A stretch of 64,000 bases of DNA from CAVZYN01 sp963779515. Lineage in GTDB: Bacteria > Pseudomonadota > Alphaproteobacteria > Rhizobiales > Hyphomicrobiaceae. Location: positions 124,001 to 188,000 of the forward strand of contig CAVZYN010000002.1 of the NCBI GenBank assembly GCA_963779515.1, read 5' to 3'. The notes beneath the pieces were generated by a model. The model was not told the DNA's origin. It saw only the letters and a program-made list of their open reading frames with translations, and did not search any database. Position 1 is the first letter of the stretch. Every line of letters begins with the position of its first letter. Of this stretch, positions 41,839-50,770 are shown piece after piece. A program made the position numbers and the translations under genes.

Positions 41839-43053
41839 ATGGCAGATACACCTAAGCCGATCGCGCCGCCCTCCAAAGCGTTTGCCACATCGGTTTATCA
41901 GCAGACGTTCGCGGTGCCGTACCGCTTTCCCGTCTACTTCACCGAGCGGCTGTTCGATCCGGCAAACCCAGTGCTCAGGGATACGCTGACAACGCTGGAG
42001 CCGGACCGCAGGCACCGGTGCATCGTCTTTGTCGATGACGGCATCATCGCGGTGCGGCCGGATCTCGTGCGTGAGATCAAGGCCTATGCCGGGGCGCACG
42101 CCGCGCACATGGAGATCGTTTGCGAGCCGTTTGTTCTGCCGGGCGGCGAAAAGATCAAGAATGAGCTTTTTCATATCGAGTGGATGCAGGGTCTCATTCA
42201 GGAGCATCGGATCGACCGGCATTCTTTTGTGATCGTGGTCGGCGGCGGGGCGGTGCTGGACGCCGTCGGACTGGTGGCGGCGACGAGCCATCGCGGCATT
42301 CGCCTCATTCGTGTGCCAACGACAGTGCTGTCGCAGAACGACTCGGGCGTCGGCGTCAAGAACAGCGTCAATCTGCGGGGCTCCAAGAATTTCGTTGGCA
42401 CGTTCGCGCCGCCATTTGCGGTGCTCAATGATCTCGATTTCATCACCGACCTGCCGGCACGCGAAAAGATCGCGGGCATGGCGGAAGCGGTCAAGGTGGC
42501 CCTGATCCGTGATGCGACCTTCTTTGTTTGGCTGGAGCGCCATATCGATGCGCTGTCGATCTTCGATCGGCCGGCCATGGCAACGATGATCCAACGGTGC
42601 GCGGAGCTGCATATGCGCCAGATCGGCAAGGGCGGCGATCCGTTCGAGAGCGGCAGCGCACGGCCGCTCGATTTCGGTCACTGGGCCGCGCACAAGATCG
42701 AGTCGCTGACGCGCAATCACGTGCGTCACGGCGAGGCGGTCGCGATCGGGATCGCGCTCGATACGCGCTATTCGGTGCTGTCGGGGTTGCTGGCGCCTGG
42801 AGTCGAAGATCGCGTCGCAGCCCTCTTGGAGTTGCTGGGCTTCCGGCTCTGGCATCCGGTGCTGGAGGCGCGCGCCTCGGACGGCACTAATCCGCTGCTC
42901 GAAGGTTTGCGTGAATTCCGCGAGCATCTGGGCGGCGAACTCACGATCACGCTTCTGTCGGATATTGGATGCGGTGTCGAGGTGCATGAGATGGACGAGG
43001 CGCGCGTGGCGCAGTCGATCGACTGGCTCAAGGGGCGGCAGAGCACGCAATGA
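41839..43053 (+). CDS. eboD: EboD, 3-dehydroquinate-synthase-like sugar-phosphate cyclase
   Basis: 404 residues from ATG 41839. A dehydroquinate synthase fold: NAD-binding glycine motif VVVGGGAVLDAVG, RVPTTVLSQNDSGVGVKNSVN, and zinc ligands in EAVKVALI, the LDFGHWAAHKIE helix and HVRHGEAVAIG. It is about 40 residues longer than AroB, has an N-terminal extension, and belongs with the Ebo cyclases whose product is unknown. eboE follows after seven bases. Confidence 0.87.
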   Translation: MADTPKPIAPPSKAFATSVYQQTFAVPYRFPVYFTERLFDPANPVLRDTLTTLEPDRRHRCIVFVDDGIIAVRPDLVREIKAYAGAHAAHMEIVCEPFVLPGGEKIKNELFHIEWMQGLIQEHRIDRHSFVIVVGGGAVLDAVGLVAATSHRGIRLIRVPTTVLSQNDSGVGVKNSVNLRGSKNFVGTFAPPFAVLNDLDFITDLPAREKIAGMAEAVKVALIRDATFFVWLERHIDALSIFDRPAMATMIQRCAELHMRQIGKGGDPFESGSARPLDFGHWAAHKIESLTRNHVRHGEAVAIGIALDTRYSVLSGLLAPGVEDRVAALLELLGFRLWHPVLEARASDGTNPLLEGLREFREHLGGELTITLLSDIGCGVEVHEMDEARVAQSIDWLKGRQSTQ

Positions 43054-43060
43054 GCACGTC

Positions 43061-44272
43061 ATGAAGTTGGGACCTGCCGCCGGTGGCGCGCATCTGACGT
43101 ATTGCACGAATATTCATCGGGGCGAGACCTGGGCCGAGACGCGTGCGGCGCTCGAACGGCATCTGCCGGACGTGAAGCGGAAATTTGCGCCGCAATGTCG
43201 CATATGGGCGTCGGCTTGCGGCTCTCCGGGATCGCGTCGGAAGAACTCGGTTTGGGTCGCGAGTTGCAAGCCTTCAAAGAGTATCTGAGGGCGCAGGGCC
43301 TCTACGTTTTCACGATCAATGGATTTCCGTACGGGCCGTTTCACGGCACGCGCGTGAAAGAAGACGTCTACCAGCCTGATTGGAGATTTCCTGAGCGGCT
43401 CACCTACAGCAATCGCCTCGCGGACCAGCTGGCGGTGTTGCTGCCGGATGATGCATCGCTCGATGGCAGTGTCAGCACCGTGCCGGCGACGTTCAGGCCG
43501 ATTGGGGGCACGAGCGGTGCACTGGAGCAGATTGCAGAAAACGTGTTGCAGCATGCGGCGCACTTGGTTGGCGTGAAGCGCCGCACGGGGCGCACGATCA
43601 CAATCGCGCTCGAGCCGGAGCCGATGTGCTATCTGGAAACGAGCGACGAATTGATCGCGTTCATGGAACAGCGGATCTTTTCTAAAGCCGCGGTGCAGCG
43701 CTTCAGCCAGATCAGCGGGATCGCGGGCGCGGACGCGGAAGACGGCTCTCCGGCGACACGTGGGCATATGCTACGACGTGTGTCATGCCGCGATCGAGTT
43801 CGAAGATCCCAAGGAGAGCATCGCGCGACTGCGGCGGGCGGGAATCGGAATTTTCAAGCTGCAACTGTCGGCGGCACTGAAGGTCGCGAGCGTGGATCGT
43901 GACACCGTCGCCCGGCTCAGCCGTTTCAACGAAGGCGTCTATCTGCATCAGGTCGTCGAGAAGCGCGCCGATGGAACGTTGGTGCGGCACCTGGATCTGC
44001 CGCCCGCCTTCGAGACGATCGCTGCGGCTCAGGGTAGCGAGTGGCGGGTGCATTGCCACGTTCCGGTGTTCATGGATAAGCTGCCGGAACTCGATACGAC
44101 GCAGGATTTCCTGCGCGCGATCCTGGAGCAGCACAAGACGAGCGCGATAAGCCCGCACCTCGAGGTCGAGACCTACACATTCGATGTGCTGCCGGAGGAG
44201 CTGCGGCGCGTCGATGTCGCGACCGCGGTTGCGCGTGAACTCGCCTGGGTCAAGGATCGTCTCAGCGCATGA
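43061..44272 (+). pseudogene. eboE: EboE, xylose-isomerase-like TIM barrel, two compensating frameshifts
   Basis: From ATG 43061 (GGAHLTYCTNIHRGETWAET) the homology shifts frame near 43195 (MGVGLRLSGIASEELG...VFTINGFPYGPFHG) and back near 43755 (ICYDVCHAAIEFEDP...VHCHVPVFMDKL...VETYTFDVLPEEL), ending at 44272. Together this is a normal-length EboE of about 400 residues, a metal-dependent TIM-barrel protein annotated elsewhere as 'metabolite traffic protein'. Metal ligands E, D, H and E are all visible (IALEPEPMC, CYDVCH, HCHVP, EVETYT). Two compensating indels in an otherwise well-kept gene point to sequencing error. Confidence 0.8.
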
Positions 44273-45144
44273 CACCCGCCGTCGCTTTGCAGCTTGGCCG
44301 CGTCTCAAATCTGCCGACGGTGTGGAGCAATGCGCTCGTTGGCATCGTGCTTGCGGGCGGCAACCCGTGGACCTCGGCCACGCTGCTGGTCGTCATTGCG
44401 TTGTCGCTGCTCTACGTGGGCGGCATGTATCTCAACGACGCGTTCGATCGCGAGATCGATGCGCGCGAGCGGCCGAACCGGCCGATCCCGGCGGGATTGG
44501 TCTCCGCCAATACGGTGTTTGCGGCGGGCTTCGGCATGCTGCTCGCGGGCATCGCGCTGATCGCGTGGGCGGCCAGCGTGACACTTCCGGGATCGGCATC
44601 AGGTGCAGTGTTGGCGAGCGTCGCGTTGGCGGCGGCGATCGTGTTCTACGATGCGAACCACAAGGGCAATCCACTCAGTCCATTCTTCATGGGGCTCTGT
44701 CGCGTGCTCGCTTACGTCACAGCGGGATACTACGCAGTTGCGCAACCGGACTCCGCGCTCTGGGTCGTTGCGTTGGTTGCTCTCTCTTATTTGATCGGGT
44801 TGACGTATACAGCGAAGCAGGAAGCGTTCGATCAGTTTGGACACCTCTGGCCACTTCTGTTTTTGGCGGCACCGCTGATTTATGGTTTCGTCAACGTCGG
44901 CAATGCACCGGCGCTGGGAAGCCTGACTTTGTTGGCTTTAGCCGCTTGGATTGGCATTGCGCTGTACTTCTTGAAGCGGCGCGCGAAGGGCGATGTGCCG
45001 CGCGCAGTCGTGAGTCTGATCGCGGGCATCGCATTGGTTGATGCGCTCTTCCTCGTGCTCGCAGGTGCAACAACAGCAGCGCTGGTTGCAGTGCTGTGTT
45101 TTGGCGCGACGCTCGCGATGCAGCGTTGGATCAGCGGCACTTGA
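44269..45144 (+). CDS. eboC: EboC, UbiA-type prenyltransferase
   Basis: 291 residues, about eight to nine membrane helices. The first aspartate-rich motif of UbiA enzymes is complete (NDAFDREID starting at residue 56), whereas the second is reduced to YDANHKGNPLSP (Asp128), as in other EboC proteins. UbiA members transfer an isoprenyl group within the membrane; the acceptor for EboC is unknown. The start overlaps the eboE stop by four bases. The nearby idi gene fits a need for isoprenyl diphosphates. Confidence 0.9.
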   Translation: MTPAVALQLGRVSNLPTVWSNALVGIVLAGGNPWTSATLLVVIALSLLYVGGMYLNDAFDREIDARERPNRPIPAGLVSANTVFAAGFGMLLAGIALIAWAASVTLPGSASGAVLASVALAAAIVFYDANHKGNPLSPFFMGLCRVLAYVTAGYYAVAQPDSALWVVALVALSYLIGLTYTAKQEAFDQFGHLWPLLFLAAPLIYGFVNVGNAPALGSLTLLALAAWIGIALYFLKRRAKGDVPRAVVSLIAGIALVDALFLVLAGATTAALVAVLCFGATLAMQRWISGT

Positions 45145-45294
45145 CGCCGCTTTTTGCAGATCAACTCTGCGTGCCGCGGTCTGGCGATAGCTATCGACAG
45201 GTCCAATACGGATGGTTAGATTTCATTGCTGCCTTAGGGACGCAACGTCACGATACGTTGGAGTTTAAGACGTCTAGCACCGGAGGAAACGAGC

Positions 45295-46584
45295 ATGCGA
45301 ATAGCGTTGAAGTGTTTCGGCGTAGCTGCTGCTGCAGTGCTTGCACTCGCCGCACCTGCGCAGGCCCAAGTCAAAATAAAATTACAGGAAGTCGCGGGAG
45401 GATTGACCCATCCGCTCGCGATGGTTTCGATCCCGGATGGATCAGGGCGTAACGCCATCATCGAGCAATCGGGGGCGGTTCGCATCATGGACAACCGCGG
45501 TCGCTTGTTGCCGGATCCATTCCTCAATCTGCAAGGCAAGATCGTCAACCTGCACCACTTCTTCGATGAACGCGGTGTGCTGGGCTTGGCGTTCCACCCG
45601 AACTATCGCGACAACGGCAAGTTCTATGTCGCTTACTCGGCGCCGCTGCGCGGATCCGATCTCGGCCAGCGCCTGTGGTGGTCGCACACCAACGTCGTCG
45701 GCGAGTTCCAAGTCTCGAAGTCGGACCCAAACAAGGCGGATGCGAATTCCGAGCGAGTGGTGTCGGCGATCGATTGGCCGCAGTTCAACCACAACGGTCA
45801 CTGGATCGGATTCGGGCCGGATAACATGCTGTACATCTCGGTCGGCGATGGCGGATATGCCAACGACTGGGGCATCGGCCACAATCCGGCGATCGGCAAT
45901 GGCCAAGACATGAACACGCTGCATGGGAAAATGCTGCGCATCGATGTCAACAAGCCAGACGGGATCCCGGCCGACAATCCGTTCGTCGGAAAACCCGACA
46001 CGAAGCCGCAAATCTGGGCTTCGGGACTGCGCAATGCGTGGCGCTGCTCGTTCGACACGAGCGGTGATCGTCAACTGTTCTGTGGCGATGTGCAGCAGAA
46101 CTCGTGGGAAGAAGTCAGCCTGATCAGCAAGGGTGCGAATCTTGGCTGGCGCAAGATGGAAGGCGACAAGTGCTTCGACTATCTGAAGCCAGACGGCCAT
46201 CCGGCAACCTGCGAGAAGACCGGATTGAGTGAGCCGATCATGGTCTACAAGAACTGCACCGCGATCAAAGACGGCTGCAAGGGGATCTCGATCACCGGTG
46301 GTTTTGTCTATCGCGGCCCGCATGCGGCGTGGCAGGGCAAGTACATCTTTGGCGATTGGTCGAAGTCGTTCGCGGAGATGGACGGCCAGATCTTCATTGG
46401 CACGAAGGGTGCCGATGGCAAGTGGTCGATGGATACGGCGGTCGTCGATGGCATGACGGGTAAGCTGCCCTACATGCTCGCCTTCGCGCAGGACGACAAG
46501 GGCGAGGTCTATGCATTGACCTCGATCTCGACGGGTCCGGTCGGCGGTCACGACAAGATCTACAAAATCGTGCCAGCCAACTGA
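45295..46584 (+). CDS. PQQ-dependent sugar (sorbosone-type) dehydrogenase, exported
   Basis: 429 residues with a Sec signal peptide (AAAAVLALAAPAQAQ). The mature part is a six-bladed beta-propeller of the glucose/sorbosone dehydrogenase family: RGVLGLAFHPNY, FNHNGHWIGFGPDNMLYISVGDGG, HGKMLRIDVNKPDGIPADNPFVG, IWASGLRNAWRCSFD and GANLGWRKMEGD. It should oxidise a sugar or alcohol in the periplasm using PQQ. The start ATG follows GGAGG. It lies 150 bases after eboC and before a cytochrome c gene that could accept its electrons. Confidence 0.88.
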   Translation: MRIALKCFGVAAAAVLALAAPAQAQVKIKLQEVAGGLTHPLAMVSIPDGSGRNAIIEQSGAVRIMDNRGRLLPDPFLNLQGKIVNLHHFFDERGVLGLAFHPNYRDNGKFYVAYSAPLRGSDLGQRLWWSHTNVVGEFQVSKSDPNKADANSERVVSAIDWPQFNHNGHWIGFGPDNMLYISVGDGGYANDWGIGHNPAIGNGQDMNTLHGKMLRIDVNKPDGIPADNPFVGKPDTKPQIWASGLRNAWRCSFDTSGDRQLFCGDVQQNSWEEVSLISKGANLGWRKMEGDKCFDYLKPDGHPATCEKTGLSEPIMVYKNCTAIKDGCKGISITGGFVYRGPHAAWQGKYIFGDWSKSFAEMDGQIFIGTKGADGKWSMDTAVVDGMTGKLPYMLAFAQDDKGEVYALTSISTGPVGGHDKIYKIVPAN

Positions 46585-46688
46585 TGCGCGTCTGATCGGA
46601 AGAAAATTTGGGGAGGTGGCCGCAAGCCGCCTCCCTTTTGTCAAAGAAGTCGCTTACGATTTATTGGCCCGGAGTGGAGACAGTTGCG

Positions 46689-47090
46689 ATGCGCCGATTT
46701 CTATTGAGTGCGTTGGTCGTGGCGGCTGTGACGGCGTGGCTGCCGTCCGGTGCTATCGCGCAAACGACACCGGCGACGCCGGCGGCTGCGACCGACAAGG
46801 ACGACGGGCCGCGCGATCCGGCGCCGGCCTTGCCGGCCGAGAAGCTCAAGGACCAGGCGATGGTGGCTGCGGGTGAAAAGCTCTGGGTGGAGCAATGCAC
46901 GCACTGTCACGGTGCGAAGGCCTATCCGGGCAAGGCGCCGAAGCTGAAGCCGCGTGAGTACAAGCCCGAGTTCGTCTGGGATCGCGTGCACAACGGCTTC
47001 CGCGGCATGCCGCCGTGGAAGGATATCTACAAGCCCGACGAGGTCGTGGCGCTGGTCGCCTACGTATTGAGCGACGACTTTTTTCCGTGA
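46689..47090 (+). CDS. Periplasmic c-type cytochrome
   Basis: 133 residues: signal peptide (LLSALVVAAVTAWLPSGAIAQ), a proline/alanine linker, then one class I cytochrome c domain with the haem-binding CTHCH at residues 70-74 and a probable axial methionine in FRGMPPW (Met107). Start ATG 46689. It is 104 bases after the sugar dehydrogenase, the usual partner arrangement, and probably passes electrons to the respiratory chain. Confidence 0.9.
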   Translation: MRRFLLSALVVAAVTAWLPSGAIAQTTPATPAAATDKDDGPRDPAPALPAEKLKDQAMVAAGEKLWVEQCTHCHGAKAYPGKAPKLKPREYKPEFVWDRVHNGFRGMPPWKDIYKPDEVVALVAYVLSDDFFP

Positions 47091-47215
47091 GGGGCTGTGT
47101 TTCGCTGCGGATTCACGTCGCCGCAAAAGTGTTGACGACGGGAGCACGTGTCCATCTGCGTGCTGTAGCTGGTTGGCGACGGCAAGACCGAGCTTGAGTT
47201 TAGGCCGGCAAGGTC

Positions 47216-47247
47216 GCGATGATGCGATGATGCGATGATGCGATGAT
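47216..47247 (+). repeat. 8-bp tandem repeat (GCGATGAT x4) over a start codon
   Basis: Four exact copies of GCGATGAT run from 47216 to 47247 and include the start codon region of the DUF4304 gene. Each unit contains an ATG. Because eight is not a multiple of three, gain or loss of a unit would change both the frame of upstream ATGs and the leader length. No good ribosome site lies right before the chosen ATG. Confidence 0.75.
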
Positions 47248-47806
47248 GGTTGCACTTTCCAAGGCGATCAACGAAGTGCTGATCCCAGCGGGCTTCAGCA
47301 AGGACGGCGATGTTTGGCGACGCGCATCGGTGCCTTGGCTGGACGTGATGGAGCTTCAAAAAAGCAAATCGGGTCAAGCGGCTACTCTCAACTGTGGAAT
47401 ACATCACCCAGAAATCTATGAAAAGTGCTGGGGCCGCCCAGGCAAAACCCCCATAAGTTACTCCAATTGCATCGTGCGAACACGATTGAGTGAACTTGTT
47501 TTGGGCCGAGACGAATGGTGGAAACTTGAAGATCCAGTAGCCATCGAGGCAGCTGCCGAGATGACAAAGTCGCACGGCCTTCCATTCGTCGAAAGGATGC
47601 ACTCACTCGAGCGCGTGCATGATTTCTTTCAATCGACCAACATTTTGAAGAAACGATATCCACCAGACATCATCTATCTATCAGCAATTAAGAGCCAACT
47701 TGGTGACAGCGCGAGTGCCCGCAAAATCATGGAGGCACTGGAAATGGCTGTTCCGCCGTCATGGAAACGGCAGGTGTTGGAGGCATTGAATCGAATTGGC
47801 CGTTAA
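47243..47806 (+). CDS. DUF4304 protein
   Basis: 187 residues matching DUF4304: AINEVLIPAGFSKDGDVWRRASVPWLDVMELQKSK, LNCGIHHPEIYEK and RTRLSELV...WWKLED are its usual blocks. The family is soluble, of unknown function, often found near polymorphic-toxin or immunity genes, but no such partner is seen here. ATG 47243 and 47246 are both possible starts inside the tandem repeat. G+C is lower than in neighbouring genes, which suggests later arrival. Confidence 0.8.
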   Translation: MMVALSKAINEVLIPAGFSKDGDVWRRASVPWLDVMELQKSKSGQAATLNCGIHHPEIYEKCWGRPGKTPISYSNCIVRTRLSELVLGRDEWWKLEDPVAIEAAAEMTKSHGLPFVERMHSLERVHDFFQSTNILKKRYPPDIIYLSAIKSQLGDSASARKIMEALEMAVPPSWKRQVLEALNRIGR

Positions 47807-48012
47807 AGACCAACTCGGTTGTCAACGATCTCACCTGGAATGCGGAGAAAATCCTCGGCGGCGTCGCCATCGGCGCGGTGCAGCACAACTACAGCTGCGA
47901 TGCGGGCCATGCCCGCGTGCTGAGAGTATAGGGACAGTTCCCCGCTGTTCGGATGAGCCGTGGCTCGCTCGGTCATTGAATTGGATACTGTCCGTGTTTT
48001 TCGCTTGTTTGG

Positions 48013-48030
48013 GTCCCGGCCTGCGCCGGG
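48013..48030. repeat. REP-like palindrome
   Basis: TCCCGGC-CTGC-GCCGGGA, the common short dispersed palindrome of alphaproteobacterial intergenic regions, between the DUF4304 gene and hutF. The upstream bases 47820-47930 contain an open run ending in a stop at 47931 that looks like a gene tail, but I cannot assign it. Confidence 0.6.
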
Positions 48031-48067
48031 ATGACGTTGGGAGAAATTGAGGATCGAATCGGGGGCG

Positions 48068-49429
48068 TTAGGCTTGCAGCGCCTTTGAGAGAGTGTGGGC
48101 GTAGCGTGCGCGGATCGCGTCGCGGTGGATGTGGCGGCCGCCGGTGACGACCTTGCGGCCGAGCGACCAGACGGTGTCGACGGCGCCGTGCGCGGTCGCA
48201 AAGATCCAAGCGTCGAGAAGCGTGTCGCCGCTGGCGTGCATGAGTACGGGGTGGGTGCGGTCGAGGGCGACGATGTCGGCGCGGGCGCCGGGGGCGAGGC
48301 CGGGCAGCGCGATGCCGAGGGCTTGGGCGCCGCCGGTCAGCGCCTGGTCGAACAGGGCGCGGCCGGTCGCGGCGCCGGGCGCCGGCGCCATGACGCTGCG
48401 CTGGCGCTCGTGCAAGCGCTGGGAATATTCGAGCTGGCGCAGTTCATCGGCAAGACCGATCAGGACGTTGCTGTCGGTGCCGACGCCAAAACGGCCGGAG
48501 TGTGCGCTGTAGGCCGCGCCGTTGAAGATGCCATCGCCGAGATTGGCTTCGGTGACGGGGCAGAGGCCGGCGACGGCGCCGGATCGGGCGAGGGCCGCGG
48601 TTTCGTCCGGCGTCATGTGGGTTGCGTGGATCAGGCACCAGCGCGCGCCGACGGCGTGATGCGCGAGGAGCCACTCGACGGGGCGTTGGCCGCTCCAGGC
48701 GCGGCAGGCGTCGACCTCGGCGGTCTGCTCGGCGATGTGGATGTGGATCGGGCCGATCGCGGCAAGCGCGACGAGGTCCGAGAGCTGATCGGAGGTGACG
48801 GCGCGCAGGCTGTGCGGGGCGACGCCGACGATGGTGTGCGGAAGATTGGCGGCGGTGGCGCGGCTCTTGTCGAGAAGCCGCGCGTAGCCGTCGAAGGTGT
48901 TGATGAACCGGCGTTGGCCGCGGGTGGGGGCGGCGGCGCCGAAGCCGCCATTCGCGTAGAAGACCGGCAGCAGTGTCAGGCCGATGCCGGTCGCGGCGGC
49001 GGCGGAGACAATGCGTTCGGCGAGCTCGGCGGGGTTGTCGTAGGGCGCGCCGGACTTGTCGTGATGGAGATAGTGGAATTCGCCGACGGCGGTGAAGCCG
49101 GATTCGAGCATTTCGGAATAGGCGAGTGCTGCGATGGCTTCGACGTCGTCGGGATCGAGCGCGGCCTGGAACCGATACATGGCGTCGCGCCAGGTCCAGA
49201 AATTGTCGGCGGCGGGGCCGCGGCGTTCGGCGAGGCCCGCCATGCCGCGCTGGAACGCGTGGCTGTGGAGGTTGGCGATGCCGGGTACGCCGATCGTGAA
49301 GAGCTCGTCGCCGGGCGCGGGCGGTGTGTCGAATTCGATGGTCGCGATGTGCGGACCGGCGATGCCGATTCGGACATTGGGAGCCCATCCCCGATTTAGC
49401 AATGCCTGCTCGAACCAGAGGGCTGCCAT
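48068..49429 (-). CDS. hutF: Formimidoylglutamate deiminase HutF
   Basis: HutF converts N-formimidoyl-L-glutamate and water to N-formyl-L-glutamate and ammonia in the five-step histidine pathway. The 453-residue amidohydrolase has metal ligands in IANLHSHAFQRG, VAPHSLRAV, IHIHIAEQ and FGVGTDSNV, and the family segment ALAYSEMLESGFTAVGEFHYLHH. It is divergent from hutI with a 134-base gap. The final deformylase HutG is not seen in the window. Confidence 0.95.
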   Translation of the reverse strand: MAALWFEQALLNRGWAPNVRIGIAGPHIATIEFDTPPAPGDELFTIGVPGIANLHSHAFQRGMAGLAERRGPAADNFWTWRDAMYRFQAALDPDDVEAIAALAYSEMLESGFTAVGEFHYLHHDKSGAPYDNPAELAERIVSAAAATGIGLTLLPVFYANGGFGAAAPTRGQRRFINTFDGYARLLDKSRATAANLPHTIVGVAPHSLRAVTSDQLSDLVALAAIGPIHIHIAEQTAEVDACRAWSGQRPVEWLLAHHAVGARWCLIHATHMTPDETAALARSGAVAGLCPVTEANLGDGIFNGAAYSAHSGRFGVGTDSNVLIGLADELRQLEYSQRLHERQRSVMAPAPGAATGRALFDQALTGGAQALGIALPGLAPGARADIVALDRTHPVLMHASGDTLLDAWIFATAHGAVDTVWSLGRKVVTGGRHIHRDAIRARYAHTLSKALQA

Positions 49430-49465
49430 AGCGTGATCTCGCGAGTCCCGGATGCTGTCCGGTCA

Positions 49466-49473
49466 TCTATAGA
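49466..49473. promoter_or_regulatory. Short palindrome in the hutF-hutI gap
   Basis: TCTATAGA is the only clear AT-centred palindrome in this GC-rich divergent gap. HutC-type repressors bind AT-centred palindromes in hut promoters, so it is a possible operator. No hutC gene is in the window and the match to a known consensus is weak. Confidence 0.25.
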
Positions 49474-49563
49474 CACAGTCAGAATGGCCATGCAATCGTC
49501 GCTGATCGCGCGCGGGTCATGGTGACTGCCGATGCGTGCGCGAACTGTCGAGAGGTTTTTGGA

Positions 49564-50770
49564 ATGCTGGCGGATCGGATCTGGCGCAACGCACGTCTCG
49601 CGACGCTCGCCGGCGATGCGGCAGGGCTTGGCTTGATCGACGATGGCGTCGTTGCTGCAAAAGATGGCCGCATCGTATTTGCGGGCGTGCGAGGCGATGC
49701 GCCGGGGCTCGATGCCAAAGAGATCATCGATTGCGCGGGGCGTTGGATCACGCCGGGACTGGTCGATTGTCATACGCATCTGGTGTTCGCCGGGAACCGC
49801 GCGCAGGAATTCGAGTTGCGCCTGAAGGGCGCGAGCTACGAGGAGATCGCGCGCGCCGGCGGCGGCATCGTTTCGACCGTCACGGCGACGCGGGCGGCGA
49901 GTGAGGCCGACTTGGTCGCGGCGGCGCAGCCGCGGCTCGCGGCGCTGATGGCGGAAGGCGTGACGACGATCGAGATCAAATCGGGGTATGGGCTCGAGCT
50001 CGCGGCGGAGGCGCGCCAACTCAGTGCGGCGCGGGCGCTGGGGCGGAGCAATCCGGTCGACGTCGTGACGACGTTCCTCGGCGCGCACGCGATGCCGGCT
50101 GAGGCGAAGGGCGACAAGGCGGCCTACATCAAGTCTGTCTGCGACGAGATGATCCCTGAGATCGCGCGGCGCGGACTTGCCGATGCGGTCGATGCGTTTT
50201 GCGAGGGGATCGCGTTCTCGGTCGAGGAGACGGCGCGGGTGTTCGATGCCGCAAAGGCGCATCAGGCTGCCGGTGAAGTTGCACGCGGACCAGTTGTCGA
50301 ACTTGCACGGCGCGGCACTGGCGGCGCGCTACGGCGCGCTGTCGGCCGATCATCTGGAACATACGGATGAGGCGGGGGCGGCGGCGATGGCGAAGGCCGG
50401 AACCGTCGCGGTGCTGTTGCCGGGCGCCTACTATTTCATTCGTGAAACCAAGATGCCGCCGATGGACTATTTCCGCCGTCATGGCGTGAAACTCGCGCTG
50501 GCGACGGATTGCAATCCCGGATCGTCGCCGCTGACGTCGCTGTTGCTGGCGATGAACATGGGGGCGACTTTGTTCCGCATGACGGTTGATGAGTGCATCG
50601 CGGGCGTGACGCGGGAAGCGGCGCGGGCGCTGGGGCGCTTGGACAGTGCTGGCACATTGGAGGCCGGCAAGTTCTGTGATCTTGCGATCTGGAACGTCGA
50701 TCGTCTGGCTGAATTGCCCTATCGCATGGGCTTCAATCCGCTGCACGCGCGCGTGTGGAGAGGACTATGA
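49564..50770 (+). pseudogene. hutI: Imidazolonepropionase HutI, one frameshift
   Basis: HutI opens the ring of 4-imidazolone-5-propanoate to formimidoylglutamate. From ATG 49564 (AGAGG a few bases before) the first frame carries LVDCHTHLVFAGNRAQEFELRLKGASYEEIA, IEIKSGYGL and VVTTFLGAHAMP. Near 50265 the homology moves one frame on (LPVKLHADQLSNLHGAALAARYGALSADHLEHT, ATDCNPGSSP) and continues to the stop at 50770. The combined protein of about 402 residues is of normal length with all metal ligands. Its stop overlaps the hutH start. A single indel in a conserved gene suggests an assembly error. Confidence 0.88.

Noticed and set aside
41839..43053. Ordinary 3-dehydroquinate synthase (AroB)
   Set aside because: The fold is shared, but it is longer than AroB, has an N-terminal extension, no shikimate genes lie nearby, and it forms a unit with eboE and eboC.
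43061..44272. Programmed frameshifting in eboE
   Set aside because: No slippery sequence or downstream stimulatory structure was evident, and two compensating shifts are not a known mode of recoding.
48095..49399. Long plus-strand frames opposite hutF, and similar long frames opposite hutH, hutU and the IS elements
   Set aside because: High-GC antisense shadows with low-complexity arginine/glycine-rich translations; the opposite frames are clear enzymes.
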